From positions 1,240,001 to 1,304,000 of the forward strand of contig JBLWXV010000002.1 in NCBI GenBank assembly GCA_048267245.1: 64,000 bases of DNA, given 5' to 3'. Position numbers and translations under genes: made by a program. How positions within the stretch are numbered: the first letter of the stretch is position 1; every line of letters begins with the position of its first letter. Below are positions 49,829 through 58,141 of this stretch, piece by piece. The stretch is from JBLWXV01 sp048267245. GTDB lineage: Bacteria; Bdellovibrionota; Bacteriovoracia; Bacteriovoracales; Bacteriovoracaceae. The notes under the pieces were generated by a model. That model worked only from the letters and a program-made list of their open reading frames with translations, searched no databases and was not told where the DNA came from.

Positions 49829-50251
49829 ATGAAGAAACCAATTTTGCTATTAATAATTGCCTTCTCTTCACTGACGACGATTGCAGGAACCAAAAACTGT
49901 GTGATTGCTACTAATAATCATATCGCTCAACAGTACTTTTCTCAAAAAGGCTACAAAGTTCAGGATTTTAAAAAGGGAAGTCACATTGCCGTTTACCTAG
50001 ACAAGAGAGAGTTTGACTTTCAGGAAAATTGCAACAGTTCAGGGTGCGATTACTCATTTTCGGGTGAGGTCATTCTAGATATGTTCGATGGAGAAGATAT
50101 TATGCTCTACTCCAAAAAAACCGGTGAATATAACAAAGAAGTTAAGGTTGTTGGGAATGAGGTTCTCGGTCCTGACTTTGACAAAATGTCCTTAAAGCTT
50201 GTGAAGAAGGCTGAAAGAAAACTTCGTTGGTCCAAAGCTAAATGTATTTAG
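49829..50251 (+). CDS. Small secreted protein, first of a second tandem paralog pair
   Basis: A 140-residue protein with a signal peptide cleaved after TTIAG or nearby. The mature protein starts TKNCVIATNNHIAQQYFSQKGYKV, has a central Cys pair (ENCNSSGCDY), and ends in a basic tail with a terminal Cys (KAKCI). The four Cys suggest two disulfides. AAGGAG lies 7 bases before ATG 49829. The next gene encodes a paralog. No family recognised. Confidence 0.75.
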   Translation: MKKPILLLIIAFSSLTTIAGTKNCVIATNNHIAQQYFSQKGYKVQDFKKGSHIAVYLDKREFDFQENCNSSGCDYSFSGEVILDMFDGEDIMLYSKKTGEYNKEVKVVGNEVLGPDFDKMSLKLVKKAERKLRWSKAKCI

Positions 50252-50305
50252 TTTCAAATAAGAGATGTTCAGTACTTTAGTCACAACTAATTATAAGGAG
50301 TATTT

Positions 50306-50728
50306 ATGAAGACTTTTATGACGATCACTTTCTTGGCCCTCACTTCATTTTCTGCGATGGCAGGTTTGAAGGATTGTGTCTTTCGCACCACTGATCGAGT
50401 AGCTCAACAATTTCTCACCACTCGTGGTTATAAAGTTGTCAATGCCTACCTTGACAACGCACATTTCAATCTCGGTATCTCTGCTAGTTATATGCATTCC
50501 TACGAAGAGTGTGAGAATGGAGAATGTATGACTTTTGCTTCTCAAAGCGCAATGATTTCTCTCATTGATAGCGCTGGAATAACAATGTTTGAGAGTGAAG
50601 CCGGTGAATACGATTATCCGATTTTCAAACTTGGTCCTCCATCAGGCCCAAATATTAAGAGAATTTCACTTAAATTACTCGAAGAACTCAACGAGTTTAT
50701 TAAGATGAAAAACTATAACTGTTACTAG
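50306..50728 (+). CDS. Small secreted protein, second of the second tandem paralog pair
   Basis: A 140-residue paralog of the preceding protein, identical in length: LKDCVFRTTDRVAQQFLTTRGYKV, the central pair EECENGECM, the GEYDYPI strand (GEYNKEV in the neighbour), GP-(D/N)-x-K-(M/R)-SLKL and a terminal Cys (NYNCY). All four Cys are conserved. It follows by 54 bp with its own AAGGAG site and is followed by a clear terminator. Confidence 0.75.
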   Translation: MKTFMTITFLALTSFSAMAGLKDCVFRTTDRVAQQFLTTRGYKVVNAYLDNAHFNLGISASYMHSYEECENGECMTFASQSAMISLIDSAGITMFESEAGEYDYPIFKLGPPSGPNIKRISLKLLEELNEFIKMKNYNCY

Positions 50729-50737
50729 AATTAATAG

Positions 50738-50775
50738 GGCATGTTCTCCAACGTGTAGGACATGTCTTCTTTTTT
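50738..50775 (+). terminator. Intrinsic terminator after the second tandem pair
   Basis: GGCATGTTCT pairs with AGGACATGTC (10 bp with two G-U pairs) around a 9-base loop, followed by TTCTTTTTT. Confidence 0.8.
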
Positions 50776-50937
50776 GGCCTGCTTCCAATACATGTTCTAG
50801 ATAATCTAGCGATCAAGCTGCATTACTTGCTCTCTTATGCCAATACTCATATCTACTAACTTATCAGCTTTAGATCTTCTTTGGTGTGTTTGTTTGGTAG
50901 TGAATACTTAAGGAAGTGGTGGTTTCTAAATCTGGTC

Positions 50938-50979
50938 AGGCACATGATCTCATGACGGCTAGAGTGCGGTCATGTGCCT
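50938..50979. terminator. 10-bp inverted repeat downstream of the 97-residue exported gene
   Basis: AGGCACATGA (50938-50947) and TCATGTGCCT (50970-50979) form a perfect 10-bp stem with a 22-base loop, 23 bp beyond the stop codon of the leftward gene at 51003. There is no U run in that direction, so it may be an RNA-stabilising hairpin. Between it and the previous terminator (50776-50937) I see nothing else. Confidence 0.45.
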
Positions 50980-51002
50980 CTGTTTTCATTCAGCTCAGGA
51001 AA

Positions 51003-51296
51003 TTAGCGACAAGTGTACTTAATAGCTGCTGAGTAGTACTGAGTCATGTTGCCATGGCGATCAAAGCGGTACTTCGGCCCACTGGTTTCTACGGCATATG
51101 GTCTTCTCTTTGAGAATCCACAATTGTCGTTGGCACCACGGTAGCGACCACTTTTCATAAGAGCTACTGTTTCTTGAACTTTAGTGTGAAGGGCAGATTG
51201 CGAAGCTGCTCTAACAAACACTACACCTTGGTTGTCGCGCTCAGCGAATGCGACCGTGCTTACAAGCATAAGACATGCGAGAATTACCTTCTTCAT
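51003..51296 (-). CDS. Small exported protein, unknown
   Basis: A 97-residue protein with a classical signal peptide (MKKVILACLMLVSTVAFA) and a mature part of about 79 residues with two Cys (DNCGFSKR and the C-terminal YTCR) that may pair. The open frame runs much further upstream (to 51482), but AAGGAG 6 bases before ATG 51296 and the signal peptide fix the start. No family recognised; the size resembles the other secreted Cys-containing proteins just upstream. Confidence 0.75.
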   Translation of the reverse strand: MKKVILACLMLVSTVAFAERDNQGVVFVRAASQSALHTKVQETVALMKSGRYRGANDNCGFSKRRPYAVETSGPKYRFDRHGNMTQYYSAAIKYTCR

Positions 51297-51499
51297 TGAT
51301 TTCTCCTTTTTGAAGGGTTGTGAAAATTGTAAAATGTTTTCTAACAGAGAACACTTGCAACAACCAAGCAACCTTGCGTCAGTCTTTGACACGGCCTGTA
51401 CCAAGAGTGGTGCAGTGCGATCAACAGGAGTCTGGCTCTTTAAGATAAACTTGGGTATCTTTTTAGACCGTTTTAAATGCATAAATTTTCAAGGAATCA

Positions 51500-52570
51500 A
51501 TGATGCTAGAGCTTATGTTTAACTCATCACAAATCAAAATGCGCGGGCGCGGACTCACTTTTGATGATGTGCTGCTTGTTCCCAAGCACTCACATATCAC
51601 TTCTCGACGCGACCCGAATTTGAGTTCGAAAGTGACAAAGGACTTTAGCCTCGACCTTCCTTTTATTGCCGCCAATATGGACACCATCACTGAGGCACCC
51701 ATGGCCTGCGCTATGGCCAAGCTCGGAGGCATGGGAATTCTACACCGCTTTATGGACGCCGAGGCGCAAGTGGAGCAAGTTAAAATCATTCAGCAATTTT
51801 TGAAAGAGCACAATCTTCAAACTCCAATTGCCGCTTCTATCGGTGTGAAAGAAGAGGGGATGAAGCGCGCTGAACTGCTCGCCGAGGCGGGAGTCCAAAT
51901 TCTCACCGTGGACATTGCCCACGGCGACTCAGTGATGATGCTCGACACGCTCGAGGGAGTAAAAAAGAAATTTCCTAAGATCAATGTCATTGCCGGCAAT
52001 GTCGCCACTCCAGATGGAGTTCAGCGCATGATCGACCGCGGAGCGGATGCGGTTAAGGTTGGTATTGGGCCAGGCTCAATGTGCACGACTCGAATTATCA
52101 CCGGCCACGGTATGCCACAGCTCACCGCCATTGCCCTTTGTGTAGAGGTGGCCGCTCGCCACAATATCCCAGTGATCGCCGACGGCGGTCTTAAAAATAG
52201 TGGCGATATCGTAAAGGCATTCGCCGCAGGAGCGAGCTCAGTGATGATGGGCTCTATTCTCGCCGGAACGCTTGAAACTCCCGGGGAGATGAAGGGTGGT
52301 AAGAAGCAGTACCGCGGCATGGCCTCTAAGTCGGCGCAGGTTTCTTGGAGAGGCGAACTTCCCAAGGGCATGGCCGCCGAAGGTGAGTCAACCCTCGTTG
52401 CCTGCAAGGGGCCAGTTGAAGTTGTGATTGATGAATTAAGTGGAGGTCTTCGCTCAGGTATGACCTACATGGGTGTAGAATCCATCAAGGATATGAAAGA
52501 GGCCTCGCTCTTTATGGAGATGAGTGCTTCGGGGATGGCCGAAAGTAGACCTCACGGTTTAAACTCTTAG
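51500..52570 (+). CDS. IMP dehydrogenase / GMP reductase family enzyme lacking CBS domains
   Basis: A 356-residue TIM-barrel enzyme: GLTFDDVLLVPKHS at the start, the GNVATPDG strand, catalytic-loop Cys C195 in GIGPGSMCTTR, and IADGGLKNSGDIVKAFAAGA. Full-length IMPDH has about 485 residues with two CBS domains inserted after about residue 90; here the barrel is uninterrupted, as in GMP reductase. The tail (GGLRSGMTYMG) and YRGMAS are more IMPDH-like, while the flap Arg-Tyr of IMPDH (DRYFQ) is absent. The direction, IMP to XMP or GMP to IMP, is therefore uncertain. AAGGA precedes ATG 51500. Confidence 0.85.
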   Translation: MMLELMFNSSQIKMRGRGLTFDDVLLVPKHSHITSRRDPNLSSKVTKDFSLDLPFIAANMDTITEAPMACAMAKLGGMGILHRFMDAEAQVEQVKIIQQFLKEHNLQTPIAASIGVKEEGMKRAELLAEAGVQILTVDIAHGDSVMMLDTLEGVKKKFPKINVIAGNVATPDGVQRMIDRGADAVKVGIGPGSMCTTRIITGHGMPQLTAIALCVEVAARHNIPVIADGGLKNSGDIVKAFAAGASSVMMGSILAGTLETPGEMKGGKKQYRGMASKSAQVSWRGELPKGMAAEGESTLVACKGPVEVVIDELSGGLRSGMTYMGVESIKDMKEASLFMEMSASGMAESRPHGLNS

Positions 52571-52616
52571 CTAATTAGTTAATAAGCTTAAGTTATGGGT
52601 CTCCTAGGAGTAGTGA

Positions 52617-54428
52617 ATGAGTGATCGCGCTCAGATGAAAGAGTTGGTCTTTACCTATCCGCCACTGCGTGAGCGACTAGAGAAGAGGGCCACTGAAAAG
52701 GGTAGTGCCGAGGCGGCGGGCGACCGCGCCAAGGTGCTTGAAAACCTGGAAGAAATTGCGGCCAATTTTTCTAAGACTTATATCAATCCCTTCGTAAAGT
52801 TTCTCGACACCACACTTGCTAAGCTCTACGACGGAATTAACCTGGGTACTAATAATTTAGATATCCCAAAGCTGTGCGCTGAAAATTGCGTCGTTCTCAC
52901 ACCCAATCATCAAAGTCACGCCGATTACTTGGCGATTAACTACGTTTTCTACAAGCACTTCAGAAGAATTCTCTATGTCGCTGGTGGAGTGAATCTCAAT
53001 ATTTTTCCCATTGGAACACTCTTTAGAAAGTCGGGCTGCTTCTTTATTCGCCGCTCTTTTAATAATGATATTCTCTACAAGCTCACGCTTGAAGCATATC
53101 TCTACTACTTACTCTATAAGCGCGAGCCCATTGAGTTCTTCTTTGAAGGTGGACGCTCTCGCACGGGCAAGTTGCTCTCGCCGCGCTTTGGTCTCTATCA
53201 CATGCTCATTGAGGCCCACTCGCACTTGCCTGAGAGTGTAAAGGCCCCACTTCAATTTCTTCCAGTTTCAATCGTGCATGAATACGTGCCTGAAACTAAG
53301 GCCCTCGCCCAAGAACTTAAAGGTGGCAAAAAGAAAGCCGAGAGTGCGGGCCAGGTCTTTGGGCTTGTGCGCCTCTTTAGTTCGCAATTTGGAAATGTTC
53401 ACATTAATTTTGGCAATCCCATCTCTACTTGTGATGTGGCCAAAGAGAGCGGGGATCAGAGAAAGCTCACCCACGAACTCGCCTTTGCCTGCTTTCGTGA
53501 GGTAGGCAAAAATATGATGGTCACTCCCTCTAGCTTGCTCGCGCTCATCATGCTCGATGAACCGAGCGGGGCGATGAAGTGGGAGAGTATAGTCGAGAAA
53601 GCCCGCCATATTATGAGCTATTGTCGTCGCTTTGGCGTGCCCTTTGTCGATAGCTTGGTCAATGACGAGAAGATGGAAAAAATCCTTGGGCGCACACTCG
53701 ATATCTTCATTGCCAATAAGAAAATTGAGGCAATTGGTGAGCTCACTCGCGGCTCGGCCGTGTTCTACGCTATTAAAGAAGACTCCCGCAGTGAAGTGCT
53801 CTACTTTAAGAATACCATCTTGCACCACTTTCTCGTGCCCTGGATGATCAACGCTGCCTGGGTAGGTGTCTTTAATGGCTCTATTAAAGAGGGCAAGGAC
53901 CTTAGAGATTTTCTGCTTCGCGAGCGCGAAAAGCTAAAGCACGAATTCTATCTTCCAACCGTGAGAGAGCTCTTTGAAAAAGGTGTGAGTATCATTAGCG
54001 ATTCAATTGGAAGGGAGGTGAGCTCGATGGATGAATTCATGCATCTGTCTCACCAAGAGCTCTACGCCATCGCTCGCCGCGTGGGAGTGTTCTCGCGCAT
54101 CTGCAATTATATTTTTGAAGGCTACTTCGTCAGTGCTCTCTCACTGCGCGCTCTTGGAGCAGAGGGTGAGGGCTTTAAGTACGATCAGTACATCAAAAAG
54201 TTTAGAGAGGTCTTTGAAAGTGAGCGCCGCTTAGGGCGTGTGATTCGCTATCCCGAGAGCTACTCAGAGCCAGTTGCTAAATCGGCGCTTAACTACTTTA
54301 TGCACAGAGCGCTACTTGAAAATGATATGGGAACCTACAAAGCTTCTGAGCCAGATCGCTTTGATTCACTCATTGAAGAGATTGAGCGCGGCATTCGCCA
54401 GAAGCTCACTTTTAATATCGATGTCTGA
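52617..54428 (+). CDS. plsB: Glycerol-3-phosphate acyltransferase (PlsB-like)
   Basis: A 603-residue acyltransferase with the four GPAT blocks. Block I is NHQSHAD at 97-103 (H-x4-D catalytic pair), block II is GCFFIRR, block III is FFEGGRSRTGK, and block IV is FLPVSIVHEYVPE. It transfers an acyl chain to position 1 of glycerol-3-phosphate at the inner membrane, starting phospholipid synthesis. It is shorter than E. coli PlsB (about 800 residues), lacking much of the N-terminal region. AGGAG lies 6 bases before ATG 52617. It overlaps the next gene by 8 bp. Confidence 0.9.
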   Translation: MSDRAQMKELVFTYPPLRERLEKRATEKGSAEAAGDRAKVLENLEEIAANFSKTYINPFVKFLDTTLAKLYDGINLGTNNLDIPKLCAENCVVLTPNHQSHADYLAINYVFYKHFRRILYVAGGVNLNIFPIGTLFRKSGCFFIRRSFNNDILYKLTLEAYLYYLLYKREPIEFFFEGGRSRTGKLLSPRFGLYHMLIEAHSHLPESVKAPLQFLPVSIVHEYVPETKALAQELKGGKKKAESAGQVFGLVRLFSSQFGNVHINFGNPISTCDVAKESGDQRKLTHELAFACFREVGKNMMVTPSSLLALIMLDEPSGAMKWESIVEKARHIMSYCRRFGVPFVDSLVNDEKMEKILGRTLDIFIANKKIEAIGELTRGSAVFYAIKEDSRSEVLYFKNTILHHFLVPWMINAAWVGVFNGSIKEGKDLRDFLLREREKLKHEFYLPTVRELFEKGVSIISDSIGREVSSMDEFMHLSHQELYAIARRVGVFSRICNYIFEGYFVSALSLRALGAEGEGFKYDQYIKKFREVFESERRLGRVIRYPESYSEPVAKSALNYFMHRALLENDMGTYKASEPDRFDSLIEEIERGIRQKLTFNIDV

Positions 54429-54840
54429 GATTGCGCTGAACCCATTTAGCTACGGTATTCTTCGCCTGGCCTGTGTGCGGCTTGAGGCGAGCTGGGCCCC
54501 TGGTGCGTGGCTTTCAGAACTACGCACCCTCGACCATGAGATTGAGTACGAATCGCGCCTCGAGTGCACTGGGCGAGAAGTCTACGTGCTCTTTATTGAA
54601 GGTAAATATTTTCTTGGCCGCAGTGTACTGGGCGATCCCTTTAGTCTTTCAACTGAATATCCGGTCTTTGATATTGAGATTGCCTCGACTTTTCCGGCGG
54701 ATTACCCTCGCATCAAGGCCCAGGAGCTCAAACAGCACGGCTTCGCCCTGTGCCCGTTGCCATCGGATGGACTCTTTTTAAATGAATTGCCTAGTTTTTA
54801 CGCACTAGGCACCGGTACTCTGGCCCTTGTCAATTCATAG
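54421..54840 (+). CDS. Unknown small protein coupled to plsB
   Basis: A 139-residue soluble protein from ATG 54421, inside the end of plsB. The frame extends 49 codons further upstream but only in the shadow of plsB. The sequence is mixed alpha/beta (REVYVLFIEGKYFLGRSV, FDIEIASTFPADYPRI) with no membrane segment and no recognised motif. Co-translation with plsB suggests a lipid-related role (inference only). It ends about 110 bases before the infC start, and the gap holds a structured leader. Confidence 0.6.
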   Translation: MSEIALNPFSYGILRLACVRLEASWAPGAWLSELRTLDHEIEYESRLECTGREVYVLFIEGKYFLGRSVLGDPFSLSTEYPVFDIEIASTFPADYPRIKAQELKQHGFALCPLPSDGLFLNELPSFYALGTGTLALVNS

Positions 54841-54864
54841 GCCGCTAGTAGAATAATGAGGATG

Positions 54865-54920
54865 CTTTTTACCGAAACCCTTAAAATTTCTAGGAATTGA
54901 GGGCATTCTTTGGTAAAAAG
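54865..54920 (+). promoter_or_regulatory. Long stem-loop in the infC leader
   Basis: CTTTTTACC (54865-54873) pairs with GGTAAAAAG (54912-54920), extendable by G-U and A-U pairs. An inner CCCT/AGGG stem closes a short loop. It lies upstream of the GGAGG at 54939-54943 and has no terminal T run. It could be a leader control element of the translation operon. Confidence 0.45.
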
Positions 54921-54949
54921 TTCTCGCTGATCACTTTTGGAGGTGTTTT

Positions 54950-55495
54950 ATTAGAGATCAAAAAGGTCGCGGAAGGCCCAATTCAGGTCCTCGCGTGAAT
55001 GAACAGATTCGTGTCCCTGAGGTTCGTCTTGTGTCTGATGAAGGCGATGTTAACGGTATTTTCTCAATCGATGATGCGAGAAGAATGGCCGAAGAAAAGG
55101 GAGTTGACCTGGTAGAAATCTCTCCAAACGCAAAGCCACCGGTGGTTAAACTTATCGACTACGGCAAGTTTAAGTACCACGAGCAAAAGAAGGCCGCGGA
55201 AGCTAAGAAGAAGCAGGCCCTGATTCAGCTTAAAGAGATTCAGTTTAGACCAAATATTGAAGCTCATGACCTTGAGACAAAGCTGCGCAATGCGGGTCGT
55301 TTCTTGGAGCAGGGCGATAAAATTAAGATGGTTATGCAGTTTCGCGGTCGTGAAATGGCCTATAAAGACTTGGGGATGGATAAATTCAAGGCCATCATCA
55401 CAAAAGTTGAAGAAATGGGCGCTGCTGTGGAATCTGAGCCGAAGTTGATGGGTAACCGCATTATCACCATCATGGCCCCCGCTAAAAAGAAGTAA
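54950..55495 (+). CDS. infC: Translation initiation factor IF-3 with AUU start codon
   Basis: A 181-residue IF-3. The N-terminal domain begins RDQKGRGRPNSGPRVNEQIRVPEVRLV and the C-terminal domain includes RPNIEAHDLETKLRN and FRGREMAYKDLG. IF-3 prevents premature subunit joining and checks start codons on the 30S subunit. The first conventional start is GTG 54995, but that would lack the usual N-terminus and any ribosome site. ATT at 54950 is in frame and has GGAGG 6 bases upstream. A rare AUU start is the known basis of infC autoregulation in E. coli. It is followed by rpmI and rplT in the classical order. Confidence 0.93.
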   Translation: MRDQKGRGRPNSGPRVNEQIRVPEVRLVSDEGDVNGIFSIDDARRMAEEKGVDLVEISPNAKPPVVKLIDYGKFKYHEQKKAAEAKKKQALIQLKEIQFRPNIEAHDLETKLRNAGRFLEQGDKIKMVMQFRGREMAYKDLGMDKFKAIITKVEEMGAAVESEPKLMGNRIITIMAPAKKK

Positions 55496-55518
55496 ATAGA
55501 GCCATTTAAGCTATTTAC

Positions 55519-55549
55519 AAGACTTTTTGCCTTTGGTAAAAGATGTCTT
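55519..55549 (+). promoter_or_regulatory. Hairpin between infC and rpmI, candidate attenuator or L20 leader element
   Basis: AAGAC (55519-55523) pairs with GTCTT (55545-55549), with an inner TTTTGCC/GGTAAAA stem; CGTTTTTG follows. It lies about 120 bases upstream of the rpmI start. L20 represses rpmI-rplT through leader RNA in other bacteria, so this may be the equivalent control region. The match is by position only. Confidence 0.4.
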
Positions 55550-55669
55550 CGTTTTTGAAATAATTTGAGAACCGTTGAAAATATTTCTTGAGATGGGCAG
55601 TAAAACACATCTTGGGCTCGCGAGAGCACCGATTAAAAGATGGGCCTATTTCAGTATCAGGAGTTGAAA

Positions 55670-55867
55670 ATGCCTAAGATGAAAACACGCCGTGCGGCCG
55701 CTAAAAGATTCAGTAAAACGGCTTCAGGTAAATTCAAGCGTCGTCGCGCTAACCTTCGCCACATGCTAGAAGGAAGAACACAAGTTCAGAAGAACCGTGC
55801 TGGTAAGACTGACTATGTTCACGCTAGCGATCAGTACCAAACTGAGAGAATGCTTCCTTACGCATAA
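55670..55867 (+). CDS. rpmI: Ribosomal protein L35 (bL35)
   Basis: A 65-residue basic protein with the L35 signature MPKMKTRRAAAKRFSKTASG and KFKRRRANLRHML. It is a structural component of the 50S subunit. AGGAG 6 bases before ATG 55670 sets the start; the open frame extends 10 codons further upstream without a site. It lies between infC and rplT in the conserved translation operon. Confidence 0.97.
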   Translation: MPKMKTRRAAAKRFSKTASGKFKRRRANLRHMLEGRTQVQKNRAGKTDYVHASDQYQTERMLPYA

Positions 55868-55948
55868 GGATTACTTTAATTAAAACAAACTGGGCCTTGG
55901 GACCTAAAGAGTTGAAAAGCCCCCAAGTGACCGCATAGGAGAATAGTT

Positions 55949-56296
55949 ATGGCACGCGTACGTAGAGGCTTTAAGGCCAGAAGAAGAAGAAATAAAATTT
56001 TAAAACTCGCTAAGGGTTTCCACTTTGATAGAAGAACGAAGTTCCGTCACACAGCTGAAACTGTAAAACGCGCTCTTCACTATGCAACTGCTGCTCGTCG
56101 CGTTCTTAAGCGCGATATGAGAAAACTTTGGATCACACGTATCAGTGCTGCTTCAAAACTTCTCGACACTTCTTACTCAAAGTTCATGGGTTCACTCAAG
56201 AAAGCTGATTGTCGTCTTAACCGCAAGATGCTAGCTGAACTTGCTGCTCGTGACTTCGAGGCATTCAAAGTTGTCAAACAAACTGTCTCAAAATAG
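55949..56296 (+). CDS. rplT: Ribosomal protein L20 (bL20)
   Basis: A 115-residue protein with the canonical ARVRRGFKARRRRNKILKLAKG start and the LWITRISAASKL core. It binds 23S rRNA early in 50S assembly and, in studied bacteria, represses its own operon. AGGAG lies upstream of ATG 55949. A strong terminator follows the stop codon. Confidence 0.97.
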   Translation: MARVRRGFKARRRRNKILKLAKGFHFDRRTKFRHTAETVKRALHYATAARRVLKRDMRKLWITRISAASKLLDTSYSKFMGSLKKADCRLNRKMLAELAARDFEAFKVVKQTVSK

Positions 56297-56301
56297 TTTA
56301 T

Positions 56302-56330
56302 AAGGGCCCGGTTTTCCGGGCCTTTTTTTT
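56302..56330 (+). terminator. Intrinsic terminator of the infC-rpmI-rplT operon
   Basis: GGCCCGG (56305-56311), loop TTTT, CCGGGCC (56316-56322), then eight T. The stem can extend by A-T pairs on the outside. Confidence 0.95.
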
Positions 56331-56466
56331 GCCCAAATCCCTGATTTTAAATACCTATTTCCACTGTCTAAAGTTCTGACACCCCTAGAGTTTTTTACAT
56401 CTCCACCAGTCTAAGTCCTCGTTTGCCCTTAAAATCTCAATATAAATACTGTGCAAAGGTTTTATT

Positions 56467-57687
56467 ATGCGAACTCTTGGTCTTACTTTGATGAGTACAC
56501 TTGTCCTTTCAACTCTTGTCTCTTGCCAGCAGCAAGAGGTGATAGAGGAGACAGAGATTACACTGACGGCCTCAAAGGTTGTTGTTGGACAGGATGACCG
56601 CGAGCAAACGACAGCTGGCAATCTGACAAACCCAAGGCTAGGTCTTGAGAATGGGACTAATTATAGAATTCGCGTTGGTCAGTTGATGACAAAAATTCCA
56701 ACAAGCACTCCCGGCGAGTATACGGTAGCGACATGTTCAGCTTCTCTTATTAATCAGAAGTTTATTATCACGGCTGCTCACTGTGCATTTCGTCCAAATA
56801 CAAGAGAGCTACTTACTAACACTTATTTCTACCCTGGAATTCGTCAAAAAAACCATGTGGAGTATGGCCGATTTCCGGTGCTCGAGGTTTATCTTCCCAC
56901 TGATTACGATAATCTCAATTCTTCGGCCGATAAGGACATTGCCGTCATGAAGCTAGGTACTGGGGTTGATGGTAAGGAAGCAGGAAGTAAGGTTGGTACT
57001 AATGGGTATTGGGGCAAGAAAGAGTTTCCTCACGGCGAGACTCTCACGATTGGTTATCCCGGTGATAAAGAATTTAGCACTCAGTATTTTGAAAAAGGTT
57101 GTTTGGTTGAAAATGATTACTATGTTGAGAATCAATTAGAAGTTGAATGCGATGTTTTTAAGGGGCAGAGCGGAAGCCCAATCCTAGTGTATTCTGAAGA
57201 GTATAAGAACTATTATATACATGGTGTGATTACCTCAGAGATTAAATCTCGTGGTGTGAACTTGGGTAGTTTTCTCTCTGTGGAGAGAGGTAAAATTATT
57301 AAAAGTATATTGGACGGAACTTTTTCCACCCTTAAATACTATAAAGAGGCATGGACAAGTAGAGAAATTGTTCACGATAAAGAAGTAAGAGTTCTCGTTT
57401 ATAATACTTGCTCTAATAGAGATGCATATGTTGCCTATCGTTTAAAAGAAATGAATGGCGAGTGGGTCACTCGTGGCTTCTTCACCGTCAAGAGCGCAGA
57501 GATGATGGAACTTCCTGCAAGCCCAAATGGAGTTTACTACCTTAAGGCATTGGATAAGTTAAATCACCGCTCGATTATTGAAGGCAGCTCTATCTTCGAT
57601 TTACCGGGAAGTGGTAATCACAAATTTTCAAAGTATAGCGTCCAAAAATGGGGGGACGCTCAACACAATCTGCCATGCGCTCGCTAG
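56467..57687 (+). CDS. Secreted lipoprotein serine protease (S1/V8-like)
   Basis: A 406-residue protein with a lipoprotein signal peptide (lipobox LVSC, Cys at 20). The chymotrypsin-fold protease domain has catalytic H105 (ITAAHCAF), D157 (KDIAVMKL) and S235 (FKGQSGSPIL). The GxSGSP form and domain size resemble glutamyl endopeptidase/V8-type proteases. About 110 residues after the protease domain form a separate C-terminal domain with a Cys near each end (YNTCSNRDAY and LPCAR). It is probably anchored to the outer membrane, or exported, with the protease outside the cytoplasm. Extracellular proteolysis fits a predator or scavenger (inference). Confidence 0.88.
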   Translation: MRTLGLTLMSTLVLSTLVSCQQQEVIEETEITLTASKVVVGQDDREQTTAGNLTNPRLGLENGTNYRIRVGQLMTKIPTSTPGEYTVATCSASLINQKFIITAAHCAFRPNTRELLTNTYFYPGIRQKNHVEYGRFPVLEVYLPTDYDNLNSSADKDIAVMKLGTGVDGKEAGSKVGTNGYWGKKEFPHGETLTIGYPGDKEFSTQYFEKGCLVENDYYVENQLEVECDVFKGQSGSPILVYSEEYKNYYIHGVITSEIKSRGVNLGSFLSVERGKIIKSILDGTFSTLKYYKEAWTSREIVHDKEVRVLVYNTCSNRDAYVAYRLKEMNGEWVTRGFFTVKSAEMMELPASPNGVYYLKALDKLNHRSIIEGSSIFDLPGSGNHKFSKYSVQKWGDAQHNLPCAR

Positions 57688-57688
57688 A

Positions 57689-57988
57689 CTAACTTGATTT
57701 GAGGTACTCTAGCTGGTCGAGGTGGTCTTGAATCGTGAGAACATGCCTAAACTTGTGAGCACTTCCTGTTAGGGGCCCATTATAATCTGCCGGGTAGAGA
57801 CACATTTTAAATTCTTGTCTTATTGCTTCTAGAATTGACTTAAGATTATTTTGAGAAATTTCGTTCTGCTCTAATTTCTCTCGGCCAAGCCCGCTATTGA
57901 AGTAGTCGCGGTAGAATCTAAACTTAATACGCTGTTTTTTGATTTCATCATCTAGTCTTTGACCTAAAGTGGGCGTCGCAAAACTCAT
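57689..57988 (-). CDS. Small soluble protein, unknown
   Basis: A 99-residue protein, helical and charged (LGQRLDDEIKKQRIKFRFYRDYF), with one Cys and no membrane segment or signal peptide. AGGAGG lies 6 bases before ATG 57988, a strong site that supports a real gene. It is convergent with the protease gene, one base apart. The 58000-58140 region upstream holds promoter-like AT-rich sequence only. No family recognised. Confidence 0.65.
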   Translation of the reverse strand: MSFATPTLGQRLDDEIKKQRIKFRFYRDYFNSGLGREKLEQNEISQNNLKSILEAIRQEFKMCLYPADYNGPLTGSAHKFRHVLTIQDHLDQLEYLKSS

Positions 57989-58141
57989 TTTCTTCCTCCT
58001 GAAGATTAGTTGACTATTCTCAGTAAAACTTGTTTCAAACTTCGTTCCATCTTTAGTTCAACTAAATTTCAAGAAGATGTGGCGTAGCGTGGAAAAGTTG
58101 AGGAAGAATTTCCCAATTCTTGCGGGGTAAATCTACCCGAT

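Noticed and set aside
51297..51482. 62-codon N-terminal extension of the 97-residue exported protein
   Set aside because: The internal ATG has an ideal ribosome site and begins a clear signal peptide.
54274..54420. 49-codon N-terminal extension of the gene after plsB
   Set aside because: It lies entirely within plsB in another frame; ATG 54421 at the plsB stop is a more natural start.
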